From Vibrio sp. SCSIO 43135 (GTDB taxonomy: Bacteria; Pseudomonadota; Gammaproteobacteria; Enterobacterales; Vibrionaceae): a DNA stretch of 64,000 nucleotides. The position numbers were made by a program, and so were the translations under genes. Location of the stretch: the NCBI RefSeq assembly GCF_023716665.1, contig NZ_CP071859.1, positions 682,001-746,000 of the forward strand, given 5' to 3'. Shown piece after piece: positions 35,756-46,450 of the stretch. The notes under the pieces were generated by a model. The model saw only the letters and a program-made list of their open reading frames with translations. It was not told where the DNA came from and searched no databases. How positions within the stretch are numbered: position 1 is the first letter of the stretch; every line of letters starts with the position of its first letter.

Positions 35756-35883
35756 ACCAGTTGCTGCATAAAAGCTCGGTTACGCCATATGACTTTCTTT
35801 TTGTTATTCGCCAACATTCGCTTGCGGCGATTAGCTGATACGGTTTGATTAATTCGTTTCGGTTGTCGGTTACGTTTTAGCAT
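35752..35883 (-). CDS. Possible 43-residue basic protein
   Basis: An open frame from ATG at 35883 to a stop overlapping the tadA stop on the other strand. It reads MLKRNRQPKRINQTVSANRR and onward with KKKVIWRNRAFMQQLV at the end: 15 Lys/Arg in 43 residues. GAGGG lies nine bases before the ATG. The composition and the good start region favour a real small gene, perhaps a nucleic-acid or ribosome-binding peptide, but I do not recognise it and a chance frame cannot be excluded. Confidence 0.5.
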   Translation of the reverse strand: MLKRNRQPKRINQTVSANRRKRMLANNKKKVIWRNRAFMQQLV

Positions 35884-36002
35884 GGCTTGATGCCCTCAAT
35901 GAAAGTGACAGCGAGTGTTTGTGTTTGCAAACCTCTATTCAGCCCTCTTTATAGAACGCAATTATTACCAATTTATGACGTTATGGCTGCGCGATGACAG
36001 AC

Positions 36003-36030
36003 AAAAAAGCCGCACAAAGTCGTGCGGCTT
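36003..36030 (-). terminator. Terminator after mltF
   Basis: AAGCCGCAC (36007-36015), 6-base loop, GTGCGGCTT (36022-36030), followed on the minus strand by a U-run (36008-36003). Confidence 0.85.
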
Positions 36031-36052
36031 GTAGGTTAACTCTTTAACGAAG

Positions 36053-37588
36053 CTATTGTTTTTCTTCTTCAGTTTGCTCTGTGGCCTCTGCACCAGAAAC
36101 GGTATCATCGGTGCTATATAGGTCATTTTCAGGTACTTGAATCACGGTTAAATCATCAATACCACCCACTTCATTATCGCGATTTTGCTGCTCTACGTGA
36201 CCGATAATGCTTTGGTAATAGCGTCTGATGTTCTCTACATAGTTTCGGGCTTCATCACCACGAGCAAATCCGTAACGAGTTTGGCTGTAGTATTTTTTCT
36301 GGCGTAGTAGTGGCAGACGATCTTTTACATCTGCCCACGCATCCGGATTACCACCTTGCCACTTGGTCAGTCGTCTGGCATCCATCATATGGCCATAGCC
36401 GACATTGTAGGAAGCAAGCGCAAACCAGATCTTCTCGTGTTCAGCAATGCTGTCAGGGACACGACCTACCATACGACGCAGGTATTCCACTCCGCCCCAA
36501 ACAGACTGTTCAGGGTCAAGACGGTCGCTGACTCCTACACTCTTGGCTGTAGGTAGGGTAAGCATCATCATGCCTCGTACACCTGTTGGCGATTTTGCTT
36601 TCGGATTCCAGTGAGACTCCTGATAAGCCAATGCTGCCACTAAGCGCCAGTCAAATTCGTCTGAGTACTCTTGGAACAGCGGCGCCCATTTCGGCAACTT
36701 GCTATCTAGCGCGCGAATAAATGCTCGGGTATCCACATAATCAAAACTGTTTACATGGCCGATGTACTTTTCTTCCAACGCGGCAAGTTGATTCGACTGT
36801 TGTAGCCCACCAAAGAACTCAATCAACAGCGCATATAAACTCTCGTCATCAGAACGATTTAGGAACCAAGAGATTGGCTGATCTTCTGTTAGCTCGAATG
36901 CTAATGCGATGTCTGGGTAAATACGCTGCGAAAGTGAAATTTCGACAGAGTCGGCAACGGTAAATTGCAAATCGCCATTTGAGACTTGTTTTAAGAGTTC
37001 GTTAACGTCGGCATTGATATCAACTGAGTATTTGAATTCAGGGTGCTTTTGTTGGACTTCACTTAGGCTATTTTTGAAATGTGAGTCGTCTACGATAGTG
37101 AGCACTTTTTCTTGGCTGGATTCTTCAATCAGTGACGGTTGCCTTTCTAGTAGTTGCTCTAGATTACGAGGTCGCCATTGACCTTTCTTATAAACCACTT
37201 GTTGGCTGACATAGTAATAGACAGGTCCCGCACGGAAGTTCTTTAAGCGCTCTTCTGATTGGCTTAAACCCGCCGCGATAATATCAATCTCACCATTTTT
37301 AAGCGCAGGGTAAAGGCTAGACATGCGATAAGCAGGCTTCATTTCTAACTTCACGCCGAGCTCATTGGCAAACTCTCGTGCGAGCTCGTAGTCTAATCCC
37401 GCAGGACCATCTGGGCCGATGTAGTAAGAAAGCTGATTGTTGAGCGTACCAACGCGCAGTACACCGCGTTCACGAATTTGGTCTAGTTCGCTTTTCGGCT
37501 GCGATTCAATTTGGCAGCCAGCTAGCAGAGTCAGAGCTGTAAACAGTGTGGCTAAGCGTTTAAAAGATAACGGGTATTTGATTAACAT
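36053..37588 (-). CDS. mltF: Membrane-bound lytic murein transglycosylase F
   Basis: 511 residues. Lipoprotein-type signal with LLAGC near residue 25, a solute-binding-protein-like module (about 40-265, VLRVGTLNNQLSYYIGPDGP opening), and a C-terminal SLT domain: ALAYQESHWNPKAKSPTGVRG with the catalytic Glu, then GGVEYLRRM and ALASYNVGYGHM. The enzyme cleaves peptidoglycan strands to anhydromuropeptides at the outer membrane; the first module regulates it in relatives. An acidic Glu/Thr-rich tail follows. Divergent from purL. Confidence 0.95.
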   Translation of the reverse strand: MLIKYPLSFKRLATLFTALTLLAGCQIESQPKSELDQIRERGVLRVGTLNNQLSYYIGPDGPAGLDYELAREFANELGVKLEMKPAYRMSSLYPALKNGEIDIIAAGLSQSEERLKNFRAGPVYYYVSQQVVYKKGQWRPRNLEQLLERQPSLIEESSQEKVLTIVDDSHFKNSLSEVQQKHPEFKYSVDINADVNELLKQVSNGDLQFTVADSVEISLSQRIYPDIALAFELTEDQPISWFLNRSDDESLYALLIEFFGGLQQSNQLAALEEKYIGHVNSFDYVDTRAFIRALDSKLPKWAPLFQEYSDEFDWRLVAALAYQESHWNPKAKSPTGVRGMMMLTLPTAKSVGVSDRLDPEQSVWGGVEYLRRMVGRVPDSIAEHEKIWFALASYNVGYGHMMDARRLTKWQGGNPDAWADVKDRLPLLRQKKYYSQTRYGFARGDEARNYVENIRRYYQSIIGHVEQQNRDNEVGGIDDLTVIQVPENDLYSTDDTVSGAEATEQTEEEKQ

Positions 37589-37708
37589 TTAATTCTTCTC
37601 ATACATCCAGTAAGGCTTTTATATCAAAGCGGGGCGAGCAGGCAAAGTGAGTAAACGAAAGAATTAGTGAACTGTGTACTATTTCATCAATTTGCCTGTA
37701 TTTCAAAA

Positions 37709-37774
37709 TTGACAAAAAAAATGACGCAAACGGTTGCGTTTGGTGTTACATCACAAAAACAATTGCTATATAAT
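37709..37774 (+). promoter_or_regulatory. purL promoter region with PurR-type operator
   Basis: ACGCAAACGGTTGCGT at 37724-37739 matches the PurR operator consensus ACGCAAACGTTTNCGT almost fully. A perfect TTGACA at 37709-37714 and a perfect TATAAT at 37769-37774 flank it; the TATAAT has TTACAT 17 bases upstream (37746-37751) as likely -35. The leader to purL is about 140 bases and I see no riboswitch in it. Confidence 0.82.
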
Positions 37775-37919
37775 GCGCTCGCAAAGGAGAGGTGGAATCG
37801 GCATAGGTTCTTAAATCTTAGGGAATAGCTTCGAAGTAAAACAGTCTAACCCACTGAATTTATTCCAATATCACCTCAGGTCATGAGACCTTAACCAATT
37901 GCATAAGAGACCTAAGCAC

Positions 37920-40900
37920 ATGAGAATTTTTCGTGGCTCCCCAGCTCTATCTGAATTTCGTGTTAACAAGCTTCTAGAGCTTTGTCGTGAACTTGGCCTG
38001 CCTGTGACTGGCATTTACGCTGAGTTTGCTCACTTCGCTGAATTATCAGCAGACCTTGATGCGTCTGAAGTTGAGAAACTAGAAAAACTACTGACTTACG
38101 GTCCAACAATTGAAGAGCATAAGCCAGAAGGTCTACTTCTACTTGCGACTCCTCGCCCTGGTACCATTTCTCCTTGGTCTTCGAAATCGACCGACATCGC
38201 TAATAACTGTGGTTTAGGCAAAGTAGTTCGTCTAGAACGCGGCACGGCATACTACATCGAAACATCGGCAGAGCTTTCTGAGCTTCAACTGGTTGAGTTA
38301 AAGGCGATCCTTCACGATCGCATGATGGAAGTGGTTTTCACTGACTTCGAATCAGCAGCAGCACTTTTCCAAGTTGCAGAGCCAGCACCAGTCGCTGACG
38401 TTAACCTACTCAATGGCGGTCGTGCTGCGCTTGAAAACGCAAACGTTACCCTAGGCCTTGCGCTTGCCGATGACGAAATTGAGTACCTTTACGATGCGTT
38501 CGTAAACAAGCTAGATCGCAACCCAACTGACATCGAGCTAATGATGTTTGCACAGGCGAACTCTGAGCACTGTCGTCACAAGATCTTCAACGCAGACTGG
38601 ACTATCGACGGCGTTAAGCAAGAGAAGTCTCTGTTCAAGATGATCAAGAACACATTCGAAACCACACCAGAAAACGTCCTGTCTGCATACAAAGATAACG
38701 CAGCAGTAATGGTGGGTTCGGATGTCGGTCGTTTCTTCCCGAACCCAGAGACTCGCCAGTACGGTTACAGCCAAGAGAAAGCGCACATCCTAATGAAGGT
38801 GGAAACGCACAACCACCCGACAGCTATCTCTCCATGGCCGGGCGCTTCTACTGGTTCTGGTGGTGAAATCCGTGATGAAGGCGCGACTGGTATCGGTGGT
38901 AAGCCAAAAGCAGGCCTTGTTGGTTTCACAACCTCTAACCTACGTATTCCTGGTTTTGAACAGCCATGGGAAACAGATTTCGGTAAGCCGGGTCGTATCG
39001 TTAACGCCCTAGACATCATGCTAGAAGGTCCACTAGGTGGCGCGGCGTTCAACAACGAATTTGGTCGTCCAAACCTACTTGGTTACTTCCGTACTTACGA
39101 AGAAAAAGTGAACTCTCACGCAGGTGAAGAAATTCGTGGTTACCACAAACCAATTATGATTGCTGGTGGTATGGGTAATATCCGTGACGAGCACGTGCAG
39201 AAGAAAGAAATTCCAGTAGGTGCAAGCCTAATCGTACTGGGTGGCCCTGCGATGAACATCGGTCTTGGTGGCGGTGCAGCTTCTTCAATGGCGTCTGGTC
39301 AATCAGCAGAAGACCTAGATTTTGCTTCAGTACAGCGTGAAAACCCAGAGATGGAACGTCGTTGTCAGGAAGTTATTGACCGTTGTTGGCAGCTTGGCGA
39401 AGAGAACCCAATCGCATTCATCCACGATGTGGGCGCGGGCGGTATCTCTAACGCACTTCCTGAGCTTGTAGACGATGGCGAGCGTGGCGGTATTTTCCAA
39501 CTGCGTGACGTACCAAACGACGAACCAGGCATGAGCCCACTTGAGATCTGGTGTAACGAATCTCAAGAGCGTTACGTAATGGCAGTTGCTCCAGAGAACA
39601 TGGAAGTATTCGACGCCATCTGTAAGCGTGAGCGTGCACCATACGCAGTAGTAGGTGTTGCAACAGAAGAGCGTGAATTGAAACTTGAAGATTCACACTT
39701 CGACAACACACCAATCGACATGCCTATGGATGTGCTTTTAGGTAAGACGCCTAAGATGCACCGTGACGCGAAGACACTGAAAGCGGACAACCCAGCTGTT
39801 AACCGTGATGGTATTGAACTAAATGAAGCGGCGGACCGCGTTCTACGTCTTCCAACCGTTGCAGAAAAAACATTCCTTATCACTATCGGTGACCGCACGG
39901 TGACTGGTCTTGTTGCGCGTGACCAAATGGTTGGCCCATGGCAGGTTCCAGTAGCAAACTGCGCAGTGACCGCAGCAAGCTACGACACTTACCACGGTGA
40001 AGCAATGTCGATGGGTGAGCGCACACCAGTTGCTCTACTGGACTTCGGTGCTTCAGCTCGTCTAGCGGTGGGTGAGGCAATCACTAACATCGCAGCGACA
40101 AACATCGGCGATATCAAACACATTAAACTGTCTGCAAACTGGATGTCTCCAGCCGGTCACCCAGGTGAAGATGCAGGTCTTTACGAAGCGGTGAAAGCGG
40201 TAGGTGAAGAGCTATGTCCAGCACTTGGCCTAACTATCCCAGTGGGTAAAGACTCAATGTCGATGAAGACCAAGTGGGAAGAGAACGGTGAGCAGAAAGA
40301 AGTTACTTCGCCACTATCTCTGATCATCACTGCGTTTGCTCGTGTTGAAGATGTACGTAAGACAATCACACCTCAGCTTCGTACCGACAAGGGTGACACG
40401 TCACTAGTTCTTATCGACCTAGGTAACGGTCAGAACCGTCTAGGTGCAACAGCACTAGCACAGGTTTACAAGCAGCTTGGTGATAAGCCAGCAGACGTAG
40501 ACAACGCAGCGCAGCTAAAAGGTTTCTACGAAGGCGTTCAAGCACTTGTTGCGAACGACCAAGTAGTGGCTTACCACGATAAGGGTGACGGCGGTCTATT
40601 CGTTACTCTAGCTGAGATGGCATTTGCTGGTCACTGTGGTGTTAAAGCGGACATCGCTGACCTAGGTGACGACGCTCTAGCAGCACTATTTAACGAAGAG
40701 CTAGGTGCAGTACTTCAGGTTAAGAACGATGATCTAGATTCTGTACTTTCAACGCTAGCAGCAAACGGCCTTGAAGCATGTTCACATGTTATCGGTTCTG
40801 TTGAAGCGTCTGATGAGCTAGTGATTACTTCTGGTGAAACAGCAGTTCTTGAGCGTAACCGTACTGAATTACGCACTATCTGGGCTGAGACAACGCATAA

Positions 40901-41816
40901 GATGCAAGGTCTACGTGATAACCCAGCATGTGCTGACCAAGAGCACGAAGCGAAGAAAGACAACTCAGACCCAGGCCTGAACGTTAAGCTAAGCTTCGAT
41001 GTGAACGAAGACATCGCAGCGCCATACATCGCGAAAGGTGTTAAGCCTAAGATGGCAATTCTACGTGAGCAGGGCGTTAACTCTCACGTTGAGATGGCAG
41101 CAGCGTTCGACCGTGCAGGCTTTGAAGCAACGGATATCCACATGAGCGACATCCTAACGGGTCAAGCAGTTCTTGAGGAATACAACGGCCTAGTGGCTTG
41201 TGGTGGCTTCTCTTACGGTGACGTTCTAGGTGCTGGTGAAGGTTGGGCGAAATCTATCCTGTTCAATGAGCAAGCTCGCAACCAGTTTGAAGGCTTCTTC
41301 CAGCGTGAAGATACGTTCTCTCTAGGTGTATGTAACGGCTGTCAGATGCTATCGAATCTGAAAGAGCTAATCCCAGGTGCAGACCTGTGGCCACGCTTCG
41401 TTCGCAACGAATCTGAGCGTTTTGAAGCTCGCTTCAGCCTAGTAGAAGTGCAGAAGTCTGACTCTGTATTCTTCGATGGTATGGAAGGTTCACGTATGCC
41501 AATCGCAGTATCACACGGTGAAGGCCGCGTAGAAGTACGTGATGCTGACCACCTAGCAGCGATTGAAGCATCAGGTACTGTTGCCGTTCGTTACGTGGAT
41601 AACCACGGTAATGCGACTCAGCAATACCCGAACAACCCGAACGGTTCACCAAACGCAATCACAGGTCTTACGACTCAAGATGGCCGCGTAACTATCATGA
41701 TGCCACACCCAGAGCGTGTATTCCGCACAGTCGCGAACTCATGGTCTCCAGAAGGTTGGGGTGAGAACGGCGCTTGGATGCGTATGTTCCAAAATGCACG
41801 TAAGAACGTAGGTTAA
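37920..41816 (+). CDS. purL: Phosphoribosylformylglycinamidine synthase (FGAM synthetase)
   Basis: 1298 residues from the ATG at 37920, matching the E. coli start [13 protein letters not shown]; a TTG seven codons upstream is not needed. Single-chain form: N-terminal PurS-like part, FGAM synthase core ([33 protein letters not shown]), second PurM-like half ([11 protein letters not shown]), and C-terminal glutaminase with nucleophile Cys in [10 protein letters not shown] and [10 protein letters not shown]. It makes FGAM from FGAR, glutamine and ATP in purine synthesis. Codon use is biased toward highly expressed codons. Controlled by the PurR box upstream. Confidence 0.98.
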   Translation: MRIFRGSPALSEFRVNKLLELCRELGLPVTGIYAEFAHFAELSADLDASEVEKLEKLLTYGPTIEEHKPEGLLLLATPRPGTISPWSSKSTDIANNCGLGKVVRLERGTAYYIETSAELSELQLVELKAILHDRMMEVVFTDFESAAALFQVAEPAPVADVNLLNGGRAALENANVTLGLALADDEIEYLYDAFVNKLDRNPTDIELMMFAQANSEHCRHKIFNADWTIDGVKQEKSLFKMIKNTFETTPENVLSAYKDNAAVMVGSDVGRFFPNPETRQYGYSQEKAHILMKVETHNHPTAISPWPGASTGSGGEIRDEGATGIGGKPKAGLVGFTTSNLRIPGFEQPWETDFGKPGRIVNALDIMLEGPLGGAAFNNEFGRPNLLGYFRTYEEKVNSHAGEEIRGYHKPIMIAGGMGNIRDEHVQKKEIPVGASLIVLGGPAMNIGLGGGAASSMASGQSAEDLDFASVQRENPEMERRCQEVIDRCWQLGEENPIAFIHDVGAGGISNALPELVDDGERGGIFQLRDVPNDEPGMSPLEIWCNESQERYVMAVAPENMEVFDAICKRERAPYAVVGVATEERELKLEDSHFDNTPIDMPMDVLLGKTPKMHRDAKTLKADNPAVNRDGIELNEAADRVLRLPTVAEKTFLITIGDRTVTGLVARDQMVGPWQVPVANCAVTAASYDTYHGEAMSMGERTPVALLDFGASARLAVGEAITNIAATNIGDIKHIKLSANWMSPAGHPGEDAGLYEAVKAVGEELCPALGLTIPVGKDSMSMKTKWEENGEQKEVTSPLSLIITAFARVEDVRKTITPQLRTDKGDTSLVLIDLGNGQNRLGATALAQVYKQLGDKPADVDNAAQLKGFYEGVQALVANDQVVAYHDKGDGGLFVTLAEMAFAGHCGVKADIADLGDDALAALFNEELGAVLQVKNDDLDSVLSTLAANGLEACSHVIGSVEASDELVITSGETAVLERNRTELRTIWAETTHKMQGLRDNPACADQEHEAKKDNSDPGLNVKLSFDVNEDIAAPYIAKGVKPKMAILREQGVNSHVEMAAAFDRAGFEATDIHMSDILTGQAVLEEYNGLVACGGFSYGDVLGAGEGWAKSILFNEQARNQFEGFFQREDTFSLGVCNGCQMLSNLKELIPGADLWPRFVRNESERFEARFSLVEVQKSDSVFFDGMEGSRMPIAVSHGEGRVEVRDADHLAAIEASGTVAVRYVDNHGNATQQYPNNPNGSPNAITGLTTQDGRVTIMMPHPERVFRTVANSWSPEGWGENGAWMRMFQNARKNVG

Positions 41817-41850
41817 TTTAACGACCTTAGTTTTCGCTTAGCAGCATAAT

Positions 41851-41883
41851 AAAAGCGCAGATCGCAAGGTCTGCGCTTTTTAT
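41851..41883 (+). terminator. Terminator after purL
   Basis: AAAAGCGCAGA (41851-41861), 8-base loop, TCTGCGCTTTT (41870-41880), T-run. Confidence 0.88.
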
Positions 41884-41981
41884 TTGTTGAAAAATCTATA
41901 GCCAACGGCTCTTTTTTACGCTCTAATACCGCGCTTGCCAAGGGATGGCTAAATCCCTCAACAATCCCTTAGGAAATGAAT

Positions 41982-42329
41982 ATGTCGAACAACAAAAAAT
42001 TTGCTATTCGCGTTACTGAAAAACGTAACGGTTGGTGTGCAGAAATTACTCGCCAAGTAACCTCGCGTAAAACATCAGTATCGAAGCGTGAAACAGGCTT
42101 TGAAACTGAAGTTCAAGCTCAAGAGTGGGCAGAGAAAGAACTAGCTGGCTTCATTCAAAACCAAGCTGCGCGCAACGAACGTAAAGGCGAAGCTCGTAAA
42201 GTACGCGTTGAACGTGAAGAGCGTTTGGCGCAAGAAGCTGCTGAGAAAAAAGCACGTCGTGCTGAAGAAGCAAAGCTAGCCGCTGCGGCTGAATTCGCTG
42301 AAGAAGAAGACTCCGCGGACGAAGACTAA
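41982..42329 (+). CDS. DUF3622 family protein
   Basis: 115 residues from the ATG at 41982, seven bases after AGGA; the ATG two codons earlier is too close to it. N-terminal part KFAIRVTEKRNGWCAEITRQV and SKRETGFETEVQAQEWAEKEL is the DUF3622 domain of vibrios. The C-terminal half is a long charged helix rich in Ala/Glu/Arg/Lys and ends in an acidic tail. Function unknown. Single gene with terminator. Confidence 0.8.
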   Translation: MSNNKKFAIRVTEKRNGWCAEITRQVTSRKTSVSKRETGFETEVQAQEWAEKELAGFIQNQAARNERKGEARKVRVEREERLAQEAAEKKARRAEEAKLAAAAEFAEEEDSADED

Positions 42330-42360
42330 CTCACTATTGAGTGTCATCTTCATGCCAAAC

Positions 42361-42388
42361 AAAAAACCGCCTAATAAGGCGGTTTTTT
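42361..42388. terminator. Bidirectional terminator
   Basis: AAAAAACCGCC (42361-42371), loop TAATAA, GGCGGTTTTTT (42378-42388). It separates DUF3622 from the convergent DUF4250 gene. Confidence 0.9.
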
Positions 42389-42439
42389 ACATCAGTTAAG
42401 CGACCAGAATGGGCTTCGCCCATCAGACTCCGTTGCTGA

Positions 42440-42631
42440 TTAGCGAAACTGACCCGCTTCGGCCAAGAAGTCAAAACCAGCGGAAGCCAGTTTTGCTTCA
42501 AGCGCTGTTTTATCGATATCGAAATAAGCAACTAACTTATCGAGATCCCCTGCGAAATCATCACGCAATTTCATGTTGACGATGCTCATCAACATCACGG
42601 GATCCATGCTTTCAAATTTAGACAAATTCAT
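42440..42631 (-). CDS. DUF4250 family small protein
   Basis: 63 residues: MDPVMLMSIVNMKLRDDFAG, then LDKLVAYFDIDKTALEAKLASAGFDF, matching the DUF4250 pattern (DPVMLLSVVNTKLRD ... L..KL..AGY). Probably a small helical bundle. It starts in a TAATG overlap with the stop of yaeP, so the two are translated together. Function unknown. Confidence 0.8.
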   Translation of the reverse strand: MNLSKFESMDPVMLMSIVNMKLRDDFAGDLDKLVAYFDIDKTALEAKLASAGFDFLAEAGQFR

Positions 42632-42837
42632 TACTTATCCTCAAAGTCTGAAATCAGCAGATTCGCTGCCGCGAAAGCCGCTTTTTCACGGGCCTCTTTT
42701 GGTAGTGACTCATCTGCCGCAATGTCGTTGAGTGCTCTCACTGCACAACTGATTGCCTGTGGTACATAGGCTTGATCGCCACTGCCGATTTGAGCGTACA
42801 GTTCGCGGACTAGTTCACAACAGCCGTATACTTGCAT
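42631..42837 (-). CDS. yaeP: YaeP/UPF0253 family protein
   Basis: 68 residues, close to E. coli Yae[57 protein letters not shown]. Small helical protein without known function. Coupled to the DUF4250 gene by a one-base overlap. Confidence 0.88.
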   Translation of the reverse strand: MQVYGCCELVRELYAQIGSGDQAYVPQAISCAVRALNDIAADESLPKEAREKAAFAAANLLISDFEDK

Positions 42838-42942
42838 GGTATTTCCCCTAAATGATAACTGATCTCAATATACACATTGAGCAAGAGAAAACAAAGTGAG
42901 AACCTTGTGCTAGCGCAAGAGCATGGTAGGTTTGGCGAGAAA

Positions 42943-43632
42943 CTAACCTTGCACCTGTATTTCTAATTGCTGAACGACTTCTGGATTTAGGTTGAGCTGT
43001 TTACTCAGTTCCTGTAAGTAAGATTTTTCCATAAAGTTTTGTTCATCTGCGACCAACAGTGAAGCGAGGTAAACTTCGCTTGCTTGCTGTGGAGTGCGCG
43101 CTAATCGAGCGACATCAGCGGGGTCGAGAGGCTTGTTTAATTCTTGATGAATAAGCGCCTGCACGGAATCGTCCGCGCCCATTTCCGCAACCGCTTGGTC
43201 AATGCGCGCCATTTCTTGCTCATCGACGTGTCCATCGGCTTTGGCCGCTGCAATCATAGCTTTTAGAATCAATTGTTGGTGGTAATGATCACTTTCATCA
43301 AACTGGGCGTCAGAAGAAGCGGGTGGGGTACCGGGCTGCTTTGCTTGCCAATCGTTATAAACTTTATAGGCTAGCGCGCCTAGAGCCGCTGCACCGCCAA
43401 CACCTGCGGCCGTCTTAGCGTACTTCTTGGTCTTTTTAGAGCCCATCAGCACGCCAATTAGTCCGCCTGCTGCAACGCCAGCTCCCAGTGTTTTTATGGT
43501 GCCTTTGTTGTCTTTAGAGGCGCTGCGCAAGCCTGAAGCATGCTGACTTAGCTTTTCAGAACCTTGTTTAACAATGTCAGACTTTAGAATATCGGATTTA
43601 AGTGCTTGGTTGAGCAAACTGCTTAAGTTCAT
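42943..43632 (-). CDS. DUF533/TerB-like membrane-associated protein (YebE family)
   Basis: 229 residues from the ATG at 43632, four bases after GGAGGT; upstream in-frame codons lack a site. N-terminal helix MNLSSLLNQAL, a Gly-rich hydrophobic segment (about 50-90, AGVAAGGLIGVLMG and AAALGALAY), a linker with PGTPPASS, then a TerB-like alpha-helical domain (MIAAAKADGHVDEQEMARID) with the acidic residues that bind metal in tellurite-resistance TerB. In E. coli YebE belongs to envelope-stress genes. Role here unknown. Confidence 0.85.
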   Translation of the reverse strand: MNLSSLLNQALKSDILKSDIVKQGSEKLSQHASGLRSASKDNKGTIKTLGAGVAAGGLIGVLMGSKKTKKYAKTAAGVGGAAALGALAYKVYNDWQAKQPGTPPASSDAQFDESDHYHQQLILKAMIAAAKADGHVDEQEMARIDQAVAEMGADDSVQALIHQELNKPLDPADVARLARTPQQASEVYLASLLVADEQNFMEKSYLQELSKQLNLNPEVVQQLEIQVQG

Positions 43633-43702
43633 ATATACCTCCAATGAATTTAGTTCAGTGTAGGAGACGTTAGATGAACCCAAGATTAATGGCTGAAAAC
43701 AA

Positions 43703-43727
43703 AAAGGGTTGGCAACGCCAACCCTTT
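43703..43727 (-). terminator. Terminator after proS
   Basis: AAAGGGTTGGC (43703-43713), loop AAC, GCCAACCCTTT (43717-43727); U-rich on the minus strand. Confidence 0.8.
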
Positions 43728-43756
43728 ATCTATTTTGCATCTGCTAAACGCTGTGA

Positions 43757-45472
43757 TTAGCTTAGCTGTGCCTGGATGTGCTCAACGATTTCAGCCATCG
43801 CTACAGGTGTTTTCTCACCGCTGCGGCGGTTCTTGTACTCGAAGTTGCCTTCTTTCATCGAACGATCGCCAATCACGATAGTGTGAGGAACGCCGATAAG
43901 CTCCATGTCTGAGAACATAACACCTGGGCGTTCTTTACGGTCGTCGAATAGCACTTCGATACCCATTGCAGTCAGTTCAGCATACAGCTTCTCAGCTGCC
44001 TCCTTTACTTCTTCTGACTTATGCATGTTCATAGGAACGATAGCCACTTGGAAAGGTGCTAGAGCGTCTGGCCAGATGATGCCGTACTTGTCGTGGTTCT
44101 GCTCGATTGCAGAAGCAACCACACGTGATACACCGATACCGTAACAACCCATCTCTAGAATAACGTTCTTACCGTCTGGCCCAAGCACACCACAGTTCAT
44201 TGCTTCAGAGTAAGCTTTACCTAGCTGGAAGATGTGACCAACTTCGATACCACGTTTAAGCTGAAGGGTACCTTTACCGCATGGGCTTAAGTCGCCTTCG
44301 ATTACGTTACGTAGGTCTTCTACTTGAGCAAGCTCGACATCACGGCCCCAGTTGATACCAAAGTAGTGTTTACCGTCTACGTTTGCACCCGCGCCGAAGT
44401 CGCTCATTACCGCAACAGAGCGGTCAACGATGAACGGTAGTTCTAGGCCTACAGGGCCGAGTGAACCTGGACCTGCGCCGATCAGTGCGCGAATTTCTTC
44501 TTCGCTAGCCATCTCTAGTGGAGAAGCCACTTGTGGTAGGTTTTCAGCTTTAACTTCGTTCAGCTCATGATCACCACGGATGATCAATGCGACGATATCA
44601 GCTTCGATTTCTTCTGACGCTTTAACGAATAGAGTCTTAACGGTTTTCTCAATTGGTAGACCGTGTTGTTCGACTAACTCTGCGATGGTTTTCGCGTTTG
44701 GTGTATCAACAAGTTCCATCTCTTGAGTTGGTGCAGCCGCTTCTTTTGCAGGCGCTAGCGCTTCTGCTTTCTCGATGTTTGCTGCGTAATCTGATTCTGT
44801 TGAGAATGCGATTAGGTCTTCGCCGCTTTCAGCAAGCACGTGGAATTCTTGAGAACCACTACCACCGATAGCGCCAGAGTCAGCCAGCACAGGGCGGTAT
44901 TCAAGACCCATGCGATCGAACGCTTTACAGTAAGCGTCGTGCATTGCGTCGTAAGACTTTTGTAGACCATCTTTATCGATGTCAAAGCTGTAAGCATCCA
45001 TCATCGAGAATTCACGTGCGCGCATTACACCAAAGCGAGGGCGGCGTTCATCACGGAATTTAGTTTGGATTTGGTACAGGTTTAGCGGCAGCTGTTTGTA
45101 AGAGTTCACTTCGTTACGCACAAGGCTAGTGATCACTTCTTCAGCTGTTGGGCTAAGTACAAACGGACGTGTATGGCGATCAGTAAAGCGAAGTAGCTCA
45201 GGGCCCATTTTTTCGCTACGACCTGTCTCTTCCCATAGTTCAAACGGCTGAACAACGGGCATCAAAGTTTCGACTGCACCTGCATTGTCGATTTCTTGAC
45301 GAACGATGTTTTCGACTTTACGCAGTACACGTAGACCGGTAGGTAGCCAGGTGTATAGACCTGAAGCCAGCTTACGGATCATACCTGCACGTAGCATGAG
45401 CTGGTGGCTCACTACTTCTGCGTCGTTTGGAGTCTCCTTCAGAGTAGAAAGAAGATAATTACTGGTACGCAT
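43757..45472 (-). CDS. proS: Prolyl-tRNA synthetase
   Basis: 571 residues, bacterial type with an editing insertion. Class II motifs: motif 1 [15 protein letters not shown], motif 2 [25 protein letters not shown], motif 3 [14 protein letters not shown]. The INS editing domain (about 225-405) contains KTLFVKA and the [20 protein letters not shown] block. C-terminal anticodon-binding domain ends with [12 protein letters not shown]. Charges tRNA-Pro. A good promoter lies 85-113 bases upstream, after trmO. Confidence 0.97.
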   Translation of the reverse strand: MRTSNYLLSTLKETPNDAEVVSHQLMLRAGMIRKLASGLYTWLPTGLRVLRKVENIVRQEIDNAGAVETLMPVVQPFELWEETGRSEKMGPELLRFTDRHTRPFVLSPTAEEVITSLVRNEVNSYKQLPLNLYQIQTKFRDERRPRFGVMRAREFSMMDAYSFDIDKDGLQKSYDAMHDAYCKAFDRMGLEYRPVLADSGAIGGSGSQEFHVLAESGEDLIAFSTESDYAANIEKAEALAPAKEAAAPTQEMELVDTPNAKTIAELVEQHGLPIEKTVKTLFVKASEEIEADIVALIIRGDHELNEVKAENLPQVASPLEMASEEEIRALIGAGPGSLGPVGLELPFIVDRSVAVMSDFGAGANVDGKHYFGINWGRDVELAQVEDLRNVIEGDLSPCGKGTLQLKRGIEVGHIFQLGKAYSEAMNCGVLGPDGKNVILEMGCYGIGVSRVVASAIEQNHDKYGIIWPDALAPFQVAIVPMNMHKSEEVKEAAEKLYAELTAMGIEVLFDDRKERPGVMFSDMELIGVPHTIVIGDRSMKEGNFEYKNRRSGEKTPVAMAEIVEHIQAQLS

Positions 45473-45556
45473 TAAATTTATCCGTTTATTAAAGTTAGTT
45501 ACTCAACCTTGATTTGGCAGAGTATAAAGGACCCGCGAGGGAATTTTATTAGCCGT

Positions 45557-45585
45557 ATATAATAGCAGCCATTTTACTAAGTCAA
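45557..45585 (-). promoter_or_regulatory. Sigma-70 promoter of proS
   Basis: On the minus strand: TTGACT (45585-45580), 17-base spacer, TTATAT (45562-45557), 85 bases before the proS start. Confidence 0.6.
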
Positions 45586-45624
45586 AAGCATTGTGAAGCT
45601 GAGACCTATTGTTGAGTGCGCTTT

Positions 45625-46332
45625 TTACTCATCGTTGGTTAATTTGCATACATCAACCACGGTAACAAATGCGTTATTGGCTTTAAATTTCACGTCTAGA
45701 TCAAACAGCCTAACTGAATAGAGCTTGTCGTCTTGGCTATTTTTGCGGTAAGCAGGCCTAGGATCTTGCGCCAACACTTCAGTGATCACTTTGTAAACTT
45801 GAGTTCTGTTTGGGTGACTATTGAGAATTTCTCTCGCACCGCAGTGAAAGGTCACACCTAACGTTTCTGGCGGGCTTTCAGCGTACCCACCACTGGAGTG
45901 TGGGAGTGAGTCGGTGTAAGGGATATAAGGTTTGATATCAACAATAGGCGTGCCATCGACGAGATCCACGCCACCAAGGTCAAGGTAAACCTGGTCACCT
46001 TTTTGTGTCACACCTTTTACTTCAACCGCTGACATGCCAATCCCATTTGGGCGAAAAGTAGCGCGTGATGCAAAAACACCAATACGTTGATTTCCTCCAA
46101 GCCTTGGTGGCCTGACGGTCGGTTTCCATCCTGCATTCAAATTTTGGTCGAATAAAAAGAGCAGCCATATGTGGTCGAACTGTTCAATACCGCGAACGGA
46201 CTCTATACAGTTGGCAGTGCCTGTCAATCTTACTCGAGAGGTGGCAGACGGCACTAAGCTTGGTTGTCTAGGGACTGCAAACTTCTCTTTATAAGGAGAT
46301 TCAATAAAGCCAATAGGGTCTATGGAATACAT
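45625..46332 (-). CDS. trmO: tRNA (adenine(37)-N6)-methyltransferase TrmO
   Basis: 235 residues, similar to E. coli TrmO (YaeB): IGFIESPYKEKFAVPRQPSL, the core RPPRLGGNQRIGVFASRATF, RPNGIGMSAVEVKG, DLVDGTPIVDIKPYIPYTDS, and the C-terminal EVLAQDPRPAYRK. It uses SAM to methylate N6-threonylcarbamoyl-A37 in tRNA-Thr. Divergent from rpmE2; upstream of proS on the same strand. Confidence 0.95.
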   Translation of the reverse strand: MYSIDPIGFIESPYKEKFAVPRQPSLVPSATSRVRLTGTANCIESVRGIEQFDHIWLLFLFDQNLNAGWKPTVRPPRLGGNQRIGVFASRATFRPNGIGMSAVEVKGVTQKGDQVYLDLGGVDLVDGTPIVDIKPYIPYTDSLPHSSGGYAESPPETLGVTFHCGAREILNSHPNRTQVYKVITEVLAQDPRPAYRKNSQDDKLYSVRLFDLDVKFKANNAFVTVVDVCKLTNDE

Positions 46333-46415
46333 GGTAGTGACTCAACATTTCAAATTAGCTAGAAAATATCACAAAACTGCTTGCGTTTCTTTTTGAGAAT
46401 GATTATTAATTGCAA

Positions 46416-46430
46416 TGTTATATCATAACA
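46416..46430 (+). promoter_or_regulatory. Zur-type operator upstream of rpmE2-rpmJ2
   Basis: TGTTAT-ATC-ATAACA, an exact 6-3-6 palindrome inside a sequence like the gamma-proteobacterial Zur box (GTTATANTATAAC). It is 21-35 bases before the rpmE2 start. The genes behind it are the zinc-free paralogues usually repressed by Zur, which supports the call. Confidence 0.78.
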
Positions 46431-46450
46431 AGTTAATTTGAGAGGAAAGA

